A stretch of 64,000 nucleotides of DNA from JALYXI01 sp963716685 (lineage in GTDB: Bacteria > Acidobacteriota > Terriglobia > Bryobacterales > Bryobacteraceae): positions 620,001 to 684,000 of the forward strand of contig CAVQTR010000003.1 in NCBI GenBank assembly GCA_963716685.1, read 5' to 3'. Of the stretch, positions 16,014 through 24,094 are shown piece after piece. A program made the position numbers and the translations under genes. The notes under the pieces were generated by a model. That model was not told where the DNA came from. It made no database searches and saw only the letters and a list, made by a program, of their open reading frames with translations. The first letter of the stretch is position 1, and the number at the start of each line of letters is the position of its first letter.

Positions 16014-16396
16014 TCGATCGCGGTGCGCCGGGGATTGATCACAATGGACCACGGGGAACTCAGACGATCCAGCCCGCCGCGGACAGCTTCGCGAAACCGC
16101 CGTTTGAGGCGGTTGCGAACCACAGCGTTGCCGAGCGCGCGGGGAACGGTGAATCCGATGCGAGGGCCGGGGACATCCGGCTGGGCCAGACAGAACGCAG
16201 CGAACAACGGCCCGGAAACCCGGGTACCGTTGTCATAAACTTTGCGGAAATCGCTGGATCGGAGGATCCGGGCTTGTTTGGGAAAACGATTTGCACCTTG
16301 TGGAGAGGTTCTATCGGCGATGGCTCTACGCCTCGTCGCTGACAGTAAGCTTGTGGCGTCCGCGCGCACGGCGGCGGGCCAGCACGGCACGGCCAT
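15935..16396 (-). CDS. rnpA: Ribonuclease P protein component RnpA
   Basis: The core RFPKQARILRSSDFRKVYDN followed by IGFTVPRALGNAVVRNRLKR identifies the protein subunit of RNase P, which matures tRNA 5' ends together with the catalytic RNA. The RNR motif (VVRNRLKRRFREA) is intact. The nearest in-frame ATG is at 16396, which puts the first ~24 codons inside rpmH in another frame. A GTG at 16369 is the alternative, and no start codon exists between the rpmH stop and the conserved core. The gene therefore overlaps rpmH, as known from Thermus. The downstream end overlaps yidD. Confidence 0.85.
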   Translation of the reverse strand: MAVPCWPAAVRADATSLLSATRRRAIADRTSPQGANRFPKQARILRSSDFRKVYDNGTRVSGPLFAAFCLAQPDVPGPRIGFTVPRALGNAVVRNRLKRRFREAVRGGLDRLSSPWSIVINPRRTAIECPFPKLESEIVRLFDRCSGLHPGRP

Positions 16397-16475
16397 CGGC
16401 GGTCTTCATACGGGTGCGAAAACCGTGAGTTTTGGCGCGCTTACGGTTGTTCGGCTGAAAAGTACGTTTCGGCAT
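16326..16475 (-). CDS. rpmH: 50S ribosomal protein L34
   Basis: A 49-residue basic protein starting MPKRTFQPNNRKRAKTHGFR and ending RGRHKLTVSDEA, with the diagnostic TRMKTADGRAVLARRRARGR segment. This is L34 of the large ribosomal subunit, the usual first gene of the rnpA-yidD-yidC-jag-mnmE cluster. The gene is too short for simple ORF length cutoffs. The 3' half overlaps the probable rnpA start. No dnaA gene follows upstream; instead a receiver gene lies there, so the region is not the classic dnaA-rpmH origin arrangement. Confidence 0.95.
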   Translation of the reverse strand: MPKRTFQPNNRKRAKTHGFRTRMKTADGRAVLARRRARGRHKLTVSDEA

Positions 16476-16490
16476 GGGATGTAACCCACT

Positions 16491-16499
16491 ATCATAACA
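16491..16499 (-). promoter_or_regulatory. Probable extended -10 promoter of the rpmH cluster
   Basis: On the minus strand TGtTATGAT (16499-16491) forms an extended -10 box 16 nt upstream of the rpmH ATG. No good -35 hexamer is visible at 17 nt, which is typical of extended -10 promoters. The predicted leader is only about ten nucleotides, with no clear ribosome site, so rpmH may be read from a very short leader. Confidence 0.45.
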
Positions 16500-16523
16500 G
16501 ACCGGCTGCGGAGCCTCGGTGTG

Positions 16524-16901
16524 TTAGTTGGCGGCTGCGGCGCGTACAATCTGAGTGAATACTTTGTCGAGGAGTTCGGCGGCGGAGAAAGGCTTCGGCA
16601 GGGGCTGCAGGCGGGTGATGGATTTATCCACTTCGTCCGGGTAACCCGTGACAAACATGACGCGCTGCGTGGGCCGGATCGCGCGAATGCGGCGGACGAG
16701 CTCGTTGCCGTCCACATCGGAGAGACGGACATCGGTGAGCAGAAGGGCAACTTCCTCCGAGTGAGCTTTGTAAAGATCGATCGCGGCCTGCGCGCCGGCG
16801 GCCTCCAGCACCTGCAGGTGATTCTGCTCCAGGATGGCGCGAATGAGTCGGCGAACCGCCGGCTCCTCATCGACAACCAGGACGAACGCGGCGTTCACCA
16901 T
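16524..16901 (-). CDS. Single-domain response regulator receiver protein
   Basis: A 125-residue CheY-like receiver without an output domain. The phosphoacceptor is D57 (LLLTDVRL), the signalling Thr is in VTGYPD (T85), and the conserved Lys is K103 (PLPKPF). The acidic pocket is D11-E12-E13, in the sequence VLVVDEEP, instead of the usual DD pair. Such stand-alone receivers pass phosphoryl groups to or from hybrid kinases, two of which are encoded elsewhere in this window, but no partner is adjacent. It lies just upstream of rpmH on the same strand, 48 nt away. Confidence 0.88.
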   Translation of the reverse strand: MVNAAFVLVVDEEPAVRRLIRAILEQNHLQVLEAAGAQAAIDLYKAHSEEVALLLTDVRLSDVDGNELVRRIRAIRPTQRVMFVTGYPDEVDKSITRLQPLPKPFSAAELLDKVFTQIVRAAAAN

Positions 16902-17206
16902 TCGTACAGCCTCCGTCTGCGACTCAATTTATCACGCGAATGAAGGGCTTCATCGCTTTTTAATTTTTGCTGCAGACCGGGGTCCTTTTTATTACCGACG
17001 CGCGGCTGTAACTAAGCGCGCACATAGAACTTTCTTATCAGCGGAATCAGCCCGCAGTGGGCAGATTCGTGTAAGTGGAAGATTCGAAAAGGATCGCGCA
17101 AACCTCCCGGTGGACACCTTACAGCGATTTATCAATGTTGTGTTAAAAGTCAAAAAGATATCGACCTGAACCTTTCCGGTCTCGTCTTAGTCTTATAGGA
17201 AGAGAC
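16902..17206. other. Intergenic stretch of about 300 nt with a short palindrome
   Basis: This divergent region separates the receiver gene (minus) from a small hypothetical gene (plus). It is more AT-rich than its surroundings. A palindrome ATGAAG-GG-CTTCAT (16940-16953) is followed on the plus strand by CTTTTTAATTTTT, which looks like a weak terminator or an operator. A GC-rich imperfect hairpin (GCGCG arms) lies around 17001-17025. No coding frame or RNA gene was recognised. Confidence 0.4.
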
Positions 17207-17500
17207 ATGGAACTCAACGAAGACTACACCATACGGAACGGGCTGGGGATTCGGATTATTGGCCGGCGCACCTGTCAGGTAATTCGCCGGCAGAAAAACG
17301 TGTGGAATGTGATTGGCAAGACTTACGAGCTTCCCGTCGCGGAGCAGGATTTGAAGTGGGGATCGGAGATTCCCGCAAGTGTACTGGCAGTGGCATTGCG
17401 GGCGTACGAGATGGACCATCCGAATTCGCGGCTGCGGGCCGTGCTGATGCGCAAAGTGCCGCGTCCCCGTCTGGTGGAAGCGCTGGCCGTGGCGCGCTAG
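17207..17500 (+). CDS. Small hypothetical protein
   Basis: A 97-residue protein that I do not recognise. It has a beta-rich start (MELNEDYTIRNGLGIRIIGRRT), a central RRQKNVWNVIGKTYELPVAEQD segment and an amphipathic basic C-terminus (RLRAVLMRKVPRPRLVEALAVAR). There is no signal peptide or membrane segment, so it is probably cytoplasmic. AGGAAGAG lies just upstream of the ATG, a credible ribosome site. It is convergent with the sigma-factor gene, whose end is 10 nt away, and may be monocistronic. Base composition is like its neighbours. Confidence 0.65.
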   Translation: MELNEDYTIRNGLGIRIIGRRTCQVIRRQKNVWNVIGKTYELPVAEQDLKWGSEIPASVLAVALRAYEMDHPNSRLRAVLMRKVPRPRLVEALAVAR

Positions 17501-17510
17501 TTTTGGCGCG

Positions 17511-18053
17511 CTACCAGCGGGAACGGAACTGAGCTTTGGCGCGATAGAGGAGCACGCGCAGGTAGTCCCGATCGACGCCGAATTCACGGCAGATGGCGTC
17601 CTTATCACGTTCTTCGATAAAAAGGGCGCGGAGCAGATCGCGATCCTTTTTGTCGAGAGTTTCGAGCACTTCACGCACCTGCGCGCGGGTTTCTTCGGTG
17701 CGCAGGGAACCCTCGAGATCGATGGTGTGATCGACGGGCTCATTTATCTGATCGTCCATTGGGTGTTCCCGCTTGCCGGAACGAAAGTGCTCCAGCAGGA
17801 CGAAATTACAAACGGAATTGACGTAGGAGCCGAGCTTTTCCGCGCTGTGGATGACGTTGCCGGCGCGGACGGCTTTCAGGACGCGGAGGAACGTTTCCTG
17901 CTTAATGTCATCGACCGCTTCAGAGGAGCGCAATCGGCTCCGAAGCTTGATGACCAGCATTTTGGAGAAGTAAGTAAAGAAGTGCTGTTCGGTGGAGGCA
18001 TCCGAGCGTTGGAGGCGCGAAAGATAATCCGCATCGAAACTGAAGAGCTCCAC
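17511..18053 (-). CDS. Sigma-70 family (ECF-like) RNA polymerase sigma factor
   Basis: A 180-residue protein with a sigma region 2 (MLVIKLRSRL, then AVDDIKQETFLRVLKAVRAG) and a region 4 helix-turn-helix (DLLRALFIEERDKDAICREF, then VDRDYLRVLLYRAKAQFRS). The linker contains an acidic segment (MDDQINEPVDHTIDLEGSL). No anti-sigma factor gene is adjacent, so regulation may be transcriptional or through another protein. It is 19 nt downstream of the superoxide dismutase gene on the same strand, probably the last gene of the dciA-gatC-gatA-sod run. Target promoters cannot be inferred here. Confidence 0.85.
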   Translation of the reverse strand: MELFSFDADYLSRLQRSDASTEQHFFTYFSKMLVIKLRSRLRSSEAVDDIKQETFLRVLKAVRAGNVIHSAEKLGSYVNSVCNFVLLEHFRSGKREHPMDDQINEPVDHTIDLEGSLRTEETRAQVREVLETLDKKDRDLLRALFIEERDKDAICREFGVDRDYLRVLLYRAKAQFRSRW

Positions 18054-18072
18054 CGAATTCGCACCGATCGAT

Positions 18073-18678
18073 CTAAGAGTGGAAGCGCTTTTCGACTTCT
18101 TTCCAATTCACGACGTTCCACCAGGCGGCCATGTATTCCGGACGGCGGTTCTGATACTTCAGGTAATAGGCATGTTCCCAGACATCGAGACCCATAATGC
18201 CGACCTTGCCATCCATGACAGGGTTATCCTGGTTGGGCATGGAAGTTATTTCGAGTTTATCGCCTGACTTAACAAGCCAGGCCCAGCCTGAACCGAAACG
18301 GGCGGCGCCGGCGGCATTGAACTTCTCTTTGAACTGATCGAAGCTGCCGAAGGTGGAAGTGATGGCTTCGGAGAGAGCGCCCTCGGGCTGACCGGGGCCG
18401 CCGGGACCCATGATGAGCCAGAACATGCTGTGGTTCAGATGACCGCCGCCGTTATTGCGGACGGCCGTGCGGATATTTTCGGGAACTTTGGCGCAGTTAT
18501 TCGCCAGAAGGTCCTCGATTTTCGCGCTGGCTAATTCCGGAGCGGACTCGAGAGCTTTGTTCAGGTTTGTTACATAAGCGTTATGGTGCTTATCGTGATG
18601 AAGCTCCATAGTCGCTTTGTCGATGTAAGGCTCAAGCGCATCGGAAGCATAAGGCAGCGGAGGAAGTGTGAATGGCAT
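18073..18678 (-). CDS. sodA: Superoxide dismutase (Fe/Mn family)
   Basis: A 201-residue cytoplasmic enzyme of the Fe/Mn superfamily, with no signal peptide. The four metal ligands can be located: His in ELHHDKHH, His in GHLNHSMFW, Asp in LDVWEHAYY and His in the same segment. The sequence NHSMFWLIMGPGG, rather than a typical Fe-type motif, favours Mn or cambialistic use, although metal choice cannot be settled from sequence. It converts superoxide to peroxide and oxygen. It starts 8 nt downstream of gatA, so stress defence is apparently co-transcribed with Gln-tRNA/Asn-tRNA amidation. Confidence 0.93.
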   Translation of the reverse strand: MPFTLPPLPYASDALEPYIDKATMELHHDKHHNAYVTNLNKALESAPELASAKIEDLLANNCAKVPENIRTAVRNNGGGHLNHSMFWLIMGPGGPGQPEGALSEAITSTFGSFDQFKEKFNAAGAARFGSGWAWLVKSGDKLEITSMPNQDNPVMDGKVGIMGLDVWEHAYYLKYQNRRPEYMAAWWNVVNWKEVEKRFHS

Positions 18679-18686
18679 GACGTACC

Positions 18687-20105
18687 TTACTTTACTATTC
18701 TTTCGAAGGCATCTGCGATACGGAACATGGTTGACTCGTCGAAATGATTACACAGAATCTGCAGGCCAACTGGCAGGCGTTCCGAGGTAAGCCCGCAGGG
18801 GACGCTCATGCAGGGAATACCGGCGAGTGAGCCGGTGACGGTGTAAATATCGGAGAGATACATCTGCATGGGATCATTAACCTTTTCACCGAGTTTAAAA
18901 GCGGGAAAGGGCGAGACGGGGGCGAGAATGGCATCCACCTTTGCAAATGCGTCGGTGAAATCACGCGTAATCATGGCGCGGACTTTTTGCGCTTTCAGGT
19001 AATACGCGTCGTAGTAACCGTGGCTCAGAACATAAGTGCCGAGCATGATGCGGCGTTTGACTTCGGCTCCGAAATTTTCTCCGCGCGTGTTGCGGAACAT
19101 ATCCGCGAGAGTATCGGAGTGGGGTGAGCGGGTGGTGTATCGGACGCCATCGTAGCGGGCCAGGTTGGAACTGGCTTCGGCGGTGCTGAGAACGTAATAG
19201 GTGTCGATGGCGTAATCGGTGGAGGGAAGACTGATCTCCATAATTTCGGCGCCTTCGCCGCGGAGGACATCGATGGCGCGAGTGACGAGGGAGGCAGTTT
19301 CGCCGGTGGCGTCGCGGAAGTACTCCCTTGGGACACCGAGCTTCACGCCGCGAACGTCGCCGGACAGCGCGCCGGTGTAAGCGGGCACGGGGGCGGCGGC
19401 GGAAGTGGAATCGAGAGGGTCATGACCGGCGATGACGTGCAGTAGTGTGGCGGCATCGCGGACGTTCTGGGCGAAGGGGCCGATGTGATCGAGGGAACTG
19501 GCGAACGCGACGAGGCCGTAGCGTGAGACGCGGCCATAGGTGGGCGTGACGCCGACAACGCCGCAGAAGGATGCCGGCTGACGGATGGAACCGCCGGTAT
19601 CCGAGCCGAGCGAGACACAGGCGGTGCCCTGGGCAACGACTGCAGCGGAGCCGCCGCTCGAGCCACCGGGAACACGGTCCAGCGCGACGGGATTGCGGAC
19701 CGGACCGAAGGCGCTGTTTTCGTTGGACGAGCCCATGGCGAACTCGTCGCAGTTGGTCTTGCCGACGATGACCCCGCCGGCGGCTTCGACACGCGTGACG
19801 GCGGTGGCGTCATAGGGCGCGATGTAGTGCTCGAGTATCTTCGAGCCGCAGGTGGCGCGCTGGCCTTTCACCAGGATGACGTCTTTTACCGCGACGGGGA
19901 TGCCGGCGAGAGCGCCGACCGGTTCACCCGCGGCGAACTGGCGGTCCACCGCTGCCGCCTGTGCGATGGCGCGTTCGGGTGAGAAGAACAGATACGCATT
20001 GGTTTCCGGATTCACGCGCTCGGCGTGAGCGAGAGCTTCGCGGGCGATTTCCTCGGCGGAGAACCGGCGCGCGCGCAGGCCATCATGAATTTCAGTGATG
20101 GTCAC
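18687..20105 (-). CDS. gatA: Asp-tRNA(Asn)/Glu-tRNA(Gln) amidotransferase subunit A
   Basis: A 472-residue amidase-signature protein, close to the usual GatA length. The catalytic Lys is in IPVAVKDVIL, and the Ser pair lies in PGGSSGGSAAVVAQG with the following TGGSIRQPASFCG. GatA releases ammonia from glutamine, which GatB uses to convert misacylated Glu-tRNA(Gln) or Asp-tRNA(Asn). The start ATG overlaps the stop of gatC by 4 nt, confirming both. gatB is not adjacent and must lie elsewhere in the genome. No anomalies were seen. Confidence 0.95.
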   Translation of the reverse strand: MTITEIHDGLRARRFSAEEIAREALAHAERVNPETNAYLFFSPERAIAQAAAVDRQFAAGEPVGALAGIPVAVKDVILVKGQRATCGSKILEHYIAPYDATAVTRVEAAGGVIVGKTNCDEFAMGSSNENSAFGPVRNPVALDRVPGGSSGGSAAVVAQGTACVSLGSDTGGSIRQPASFCGVVGVTPTYGRVSRYGLVAFASSLDHIGPFAQNVRDAATLLHVIAGHDPLDSTSAAAPVPAYTGALSGDVRGVKLGVPREYFRDATGETASLVTRAIDVLRGEGAEIMEISLPSTDYAIDTYYVLSTAEASSNLARYDGVRYTTRSPHSDTLADMFRNTRGENFGAEVKRRIMLGTYVLSHGYYDAYYLKAQKVRAMITRDFTDAFAKVDAILAPVSPFPAFKLGEKVNDPMQMYLSDIYTVTGSLAGIPCMSVPCGLTSERLPVGLQILCNHFDESTMFRIADAFERIVK

Positions 20106-20401
20106 CGTTCGATCACCAGCGGCACCTTGAAATAGCCGGGTCCGGAAAGCGGGGCATTGGCGAGCGCGGCTTCAGCGCCCAAAGTGGGACGCGGTTTGTC
20201 TTCGCGCAGGGTGGCCGTTTCGGGGGCGTCGTAGAGCACCTGTGCCATAGGCTCTACGCCTGCCGTATCGATTTCACCCAAACGATCCATATGGGCGAGG
20301 ATTTCGTCGAGGTCATGGGCGAGCCGGGCGATTTCAGGCTCCGCGAGTTTAAGGTTGGCGAGGCCGGCGACGTACCGGACCTCTTTTTCCGTGATTTTCA
20401 T
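20102..20401 (-). CDS. gatC: Asp-tRNA(Asn)/Glu-tRNA(Gln) amidotransferase subunit C
   Basis: From ATG 20401 the protein is 99 residues and starts MKITEKEVRYVAGLANLKL, the GatC signature, followed by ILAHMDRLGEIDTAGVEPMA and a C-terminal FKVPLVIER. GatC wraps around and stabilises the GatA-GatB interface. The frame is open to 20542, but the upstream part lies inside the dciA gene and has no GatC similarity. It overlaps gatA by 4 nt and follows dciA by 10 nt on the same strand. Confidence 0.93.
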   Translation of the reverse strand: MKITEKEVRYVAGLANLKLAEPEIARLAHDLDEILAHMDRLGEIDTAGVEPMAQVLYDAPETATLREDKPRPTLGAEAALANAPLSGPGYFKVPLVIER

Positions 20402-20411
20402 ACTGAGAGAT

Positions 20412-20834
20412 TCAGGCCAGCGCTTTGCGGCGGGAGGCGCGGTAGATGTCGCGCAGCACAGGATCGGCGATCTGATCCGCCTCATCCTGGAGCAGCGGCA
20501 CAGCGGCGCTAGCGCGGTGGGGCTGGCGGCGTTTGGGCACAACTCGAAATTCGATGTCGTCGACGAGGCCGGGGCCGACGGACCGCTGAACGTTCTTCAG
20601 GATGTGAAGAGAAAGGCCGAAGAGATTCTTCTGCCACACGGCGTCTTCGACTTCGACCACCAGTCGCGTGCGGACCAGTTTGGCGGCGCGGGTGTTCTGC
20701 GCAATCTTCTTTCCCACGGCGCGAGGCCACGCACCGAGCACCACCTGTTCCGAGGTGATGGGACGCGCCGCGGTGCTCATCTGGCCGAAGATGCGACTGG
20801 CGGTTTCCATGCGGGGAATCTCAAAGTCTAGCAT
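20412..20834 (-). CDS. dciA: DUF721/DciA-like protein
   Basis: From ATG 20834 the protein has 140 residues. The family core is present: VVLGAWPRAVGKKIAQNTRA, LVVEVEDAVWQKNLF and LSLHILKNVQRSVGPGLVDD, which matches the KH-like DUF721 domain. DciA proteins load the replicative helicase in many bacteria that lack DnaC; assignment here rests on the domain only. The longer frame up to 21146 is antisense to maf and is rejected. The start is close to that of the divergent maf gene, so the promoters of the two genes must be compact or shared. gatC follows by 10 nt. Confidence 0.82.
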   Translation of the reverse strand: MLDFEIPRMETASRIFGQMSTAARPITSEQVVLGAWPRAVGKKIAQNTRAAKLVRTRLVVEVEDAVWQKNLFGLSLHILKNVQRSVGPGLVDDIEFRVVPKRRQPHRASAAVPLLQDEADQIADPVLRDIYRASRRKALA

Positions 20835-20880
20835 GGGGTACTGTAACGGATATGCAGATAACCACTGGGTGCGGCACGCG

Positions 20881-21456
20881 GTGAAACTGGTGCTGGCGTC
20901 ACAATCTCCGAGGCGAAGCGAGCTGTTGCGCAGCGCGGGCTTCGAGTTCACCGTGCGGGCGAAAGAGGTGGACGAAAGCTTGCTCGAGGACGAAGAACCG
21001 GAAGCGTATGTACAGCGTCTGGCGCAGAATAAGTCGATCGCGGTGGCGGCCGAACCGGGGGAACTGGTGCTGGCGGCGGACACCGTGGTGGTGATCGATG
21101 GCGAGATTCTGGGCAAGCCGCGCGATGCGGAAGATGCCACGCGCATGCTGCGTCTGCTGGAGGGCCGGCGTCACGAGGTGATGACGGGCATTGCGCTGCG
21201 CGCGGGAGATCAGGAGGTGACGGACTGGTCGGTGACCCGGGTATGGATGACGCCGATGGGAAATGCGGAGATCGCGGACTATGTGGCGTCGGGCGAGCCG
21301 ATGGATAAAGCAGGGGCTTACGCCATCCAGGGGCTCGCGGCACGGTACGTGGACAAGATCGAGGGTTCGTACACGAACGTGGTGGGGCTGCCGGTCGCGC
21401 TGTTTTATCATCACTGGCGCGAATGGGCGAGCGCGGAGCCAGGAGCTTTACAATGA
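20881..21456 (+). CDS. maf: Maf family nucleoside-triphosphate pyrophosphatase
   Basis: A 191-residue protein starting with GTG as VKLVLASQSPRRSELLRSAG, the Maf signature, with VLAADTVVVIDGEILGKPRD and YAIQGLAARYVDKIEGSYTN further on. Maf enzymes hydrolyse dTTP/UTP or modified nucleotides as house-cleaning and are linked to division arrest. An ATG at 20833 would add 16 residues without family similarity and overlaps dciA, so the GTG at 20881 is preferred (20869 is also possible). The penicillin-acylase gene starts 4 nt after the stop. Confidence 0.9.
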   Translation: MKLVLASQSPRRSELLRSAGFEFTVRAKEVDESLLEDEEPEAYVQRLAQNKSIAVAAEPGELVLAADTVVVIDGEILGKPRDAEDATRMLRLLEGRRHEVMTGIALRAGDQEVTDWSVTRVWMTPMGNAEIADYVASGEPMDKAGAYAIQGLAARYVDKIEGSYTNVVGLPVALFYHHWREWASAEPGALQ

Positions 21457-21460
21457 TCCG

Positions 21461-23560
21461 ATGCGCCTTTCCCGATATGCCGCTTCCTTCTTCCTGATTT
21501 CCGCACTGGCACGGGGCGCGTCGCCGGAGAAGGGAACGGAGATCCTGTGGGACCGGTTCGGCGTCGCTCATGTGTATGCCAGATCGACGGCGGATCTTTT
21601 CTACTGCTATGGATGGGCGCAGGCGCAGAGCCACGGGAATTTGCTGCTGAAGCTCTACGGAGAATCGCGCGGGCGGGCGGCGGAATACTTCGGACCGGCG
21701 GGTTTGGCGAACGACAAATGGGTGTGGACGAACAGCGTCCCGCAGCGCTCGGCGCAATGGCTGAAGGCGCAGACGCCGGAGTTTCGCGGCTATCTGGAGG
21801 CGTTCGCTAAGGGCATCAACGATTACGCAGCGAAGAATCCGGGCGCGCTCTCGGAGGAGGCGAAGCGGGTGCTGCCGGTAAGCGCTCTGGATCCGATTGA
21901 GCATACGCACCGCATAGTGCACTTCACTTACATCGGGTCCCAGCGGCTGGCGGCGGCCGGACCGCCGGTGCGGGAGGCCCGGAACATACTTGATACGCCG
22001 GAAGGGGTTGGCTCGAACGGCTGGGCGATTGCGCCTTCGCACAGCGCGAGCGGCCACGCGATGCTGCTGGGGAATCCGCATCTGCCGTGGGGCGACTGGT
22101 CGACCTACTACGAGATTCATCTGACGGCACCGGGGATCGATTTATACGGGGCGAGTCAGGTGGGGTTTCCGGTGCTGCGGTTTATGTTCAGCGAATATCT
22201 GGGATTCAACCAGACGGTGAACTCGGCGGACGCGGTGGATCTGTACCGGGTGAAGAAGCAGGACGAAGGCTATGTGATGGATGGCAAGGTTCTGCCGTTT
22301 GAAAAAGACACGCATGAGATCCTCATCCGGCAGGCGGACGGAAGCTTTCGCAACGAGACGCTGCCGATTGTGCGCACCGTGCAGGGGCCGGTGATCAAGC
22401 AGGATGCGGGCGACCCGATTGCGATGCGGGTGGCGGGTCTCGACCGGCCGTTCCTCCTGGAGCAGTACTGGCAGATGGCGACGGCGCACGATTTCGCGCA
22501 TTACCAGGACGCGCTGCGGCGGCTGCAGGTGCCGACGTTCAACATTCTTTACGCGGACCGCGACGGCCACATCGAGTATCTGTGGAATGCCACGCTGCCG
22601 CGCCGGGGGAAGGGAGACCTGGCGTACTGGGCGGGCATCGTTCCGGGGGATACGTCGGAGACGCTGTGGAAGAGTTATTTGACATACGATGAACTGCCGA
22701 AGGTGATCGACCCGCCGAACGGATATGTGGCGAATACGAACGATCCACCGTGGAACGCGGCGTGGCCGAACAGTCTGGATCCCTCGAAGTATCCGCCGTA
22801 CATTGCGCCGCAGGTGGCGACGTTCCGCGCGGAGCGGTCCCTGCGCATGCTGTCAGAGGACCCGAAGATCAGCTACGAGCAATTGCTCGAGAAGAAGCAT
22901 TCGACGCGCGCGGAGCTGGCGGACCGGGTCCTGCAGGACCTGCTGGACGCGGCGGCGAAATTCGGAACCGAGCGCGCGAAGGAAGCGGCGGCCGTGCTGA
23001 AGACGTGGGACCGGCATGTGAATGCGGACAGCCGGGGCGCGGTGCTGTTCTATGCGTGGGCGACACGGTTCATGGGTCCCGCGCTGGGTTCGCAGGCGGG
23101 CTTTGCCGTGCCGTTTCAACTGCACGATCCGCTTACCACGCCGCGGGGTTTGAAGGATCCGGCGAAGTGCGCGCAGCAACTGGATCAGGCGGCGGAGGAG
23201 ACGCTGAAACAGTTCGGAGCACTCGATGTGCCGTGGGGACAGGTGATGCGGTTCCAGTGGGCCGGCGTGGACCTGCCGGCGAACGGCGGATTCGGGAATC
23301 TGGGGATCTTCCGAGTGATCACGTTCGGGCCGCTGCACAACGGTACGCGCTCCCAGGTGCATGGCGAGACGTATGTGGCGGCGGTGGAATTCAGCAAGCC
23401 TATGAAGGCGCAAGTGCTGATGTCTTATGGGAACTCGTCACAGCCGGGGTCGCCGCACCAGACGGACCAGCTACCGTACCTGACCCGCAAGGAGTTGAGA
23501 ACGGCATGGCGCACGCGGCCGGAGATTGAGGCTAATCTCGAAAGCCGCGTGCGGTTTTAG
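21461..23560 (+). CDS. Penicillin acylase family N-terminal-nucleophile hydrolase
   Basis: A 699-residue exported protein with a signal peptide (MRLSRYAASFFLISALARGA). Ntn-hydrolases of this family are made as a proenzyme and cut to expose a Ser; here the predicted nucleophile is S185 in VGSNGWAIAPSHS, followed by the GNPHLPW motif. Substrates in the family include beta-lactams, acyl-homoserine lactones and acyl amino compounds, so quorum quenching is possible but unproven. The ATG is 4 nt after maf, an odd pairing of housekeeping and exported genes. The adjacent DinB gene is convergent. Confidence 0.88.
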   Translation: MRLSRYAASFFLISALARGASPEKGTEILWDRFGVAHVYARSTADLFYCYGWAQAQSHGNLLLKLYGESRGRAAEYFGPAGLANDKWVWTNSVPQRSAQWLKAQTPEFRGYLEAFAKGINDYAAKNPGALSEEAKRVLPVSALDPIEHTHRIVHFTYIGSQRLAAAGPPVREARNILDTPEGVGSNGWAIAPSHSASGHAMLLGNPHLPWGDWSTYYEIHLTAPGIDLYGASQVGFPVLRFMFSEYLGFNQTVNSADAVDLYRVKKQDEGYVMDGKVLPFEKDTHEILIRQADGSFRNETLPIVRTVQGPVIKQDAGDPIAMRVAGLDRPFLLEQYWQMATAHDFAHYQDALRRLQVPTFNILYADRDGHIEYLWNATLPRRGKGDLAYWAGIVPGDTSETLWKSYLTYDELPKVIDPPNGYVANTNDPPWNAAWPNSLDPSKYPPYIAPQVATFRAERSLRMLSEDPKISYEQLLEKKHSTRAELADRVLQDLLDAAAKFGTERAKEAAAVLKTWDRHVNADSRGAVLFYAWATRFMGPALGSQAGFAVPFQLHDPLTTPRGLKDPAKCAQQLDQAAEETLKQFGALDVPWGQVMRFQWAGVDLPANGGFGNLGIFRVITFGPLHNGTRSQVHGETYVAAVEFSKPMKAQVLMSYGNSSQPGSPHQTDQLPYLTRKELRTAWRTRPEIEANLESRVRF

Positions 23561-23569
23561 AAGGCGGGC

Positions 23570-24094
23570 TTACTTCTTTTCGCTGGAGGGCGGGACCAGG
23601 CCCTTGAGCCGCATGTAGGTGACGATATTTCCATAGTGTTCGTCGTTGTGTGCGGTGTTGAAGGACAGTACGGAAAGCGCGGGCATGTCGCGGCCAAAGA
23701 AATGAACGCTCTGGGCGCCCTTGCCATCGGTCATGCCGCTCCACGCTTTATCGCAGTAAGCGAACGCGGCATTCAGCCCTTCGATCAGAGCGGCTTTGGT
23801 GGTGGCAGCTTTCTCGACGCTGGGGTGTTCGGACTTGTCGCCGAGCACGGGAGCGCAGAACTCGTACTGGCCGTCGGCGATGTGGCCAATCAGCTGACCG
23901 AAGGAGCGCACATCCGGCGTGGGCTTGAACGAATAGTCCTCTTCGGGCATTTTCTGCGCGGCACGAACGATGGGGCTTTTGATCGAATTGTAGATTCCTT
24001 TGTCAGCGGTGGCGATGGCGTCAGCGGGACTTTGCGCGAATGCCGTTGCGACAGCGGCAAGGGTGAGAAAGATTGATTTCATAGGCTGGATCAT
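23570..24094 (-). CDS. Exported DinB family protein
   Basis: A 174-residue protein with a signal peptide (MKSIFLTLAAVATAFAQS) followed by a DinB four-helix bundle. The three His of the family metal site can be placed in QLIGHIADGQ and in FNTAHNDEHYGN. DinB/YfiT-like proteins bind a divalent metal and often act as thiol-dependent transferases; the role of exported ones is unclear. The ATG at 24094 overlaps the TGA of lepB by 4 nt, which supports this start over an in-frame ATG at 24082. It is therefore probably translated with lepB. Confidence 0.82.
   Translation of the reverse strand: MIQPMKSIFLTLAAVATAFAQSPADAIATADKGIYNSIKSPIVRAAQKMPEEDYSFKPTPDVRSFGQLIGHIADGQYEFCAPVLGDKSEHPSVEKAATTKAALIEGLNAAFAYCDKAWSGMTDGKGAQSVHFFGRDMPALSVLSFNTAHNDEHYGNIVTYMRLKGLVPPSSEKK

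Noticed and set aside
16326..16901. Chromosomal origin next to rpmH
   Set aside because: dnaA is absent, a receiver gene takes its place, and no DnaA-box cluster was seen.
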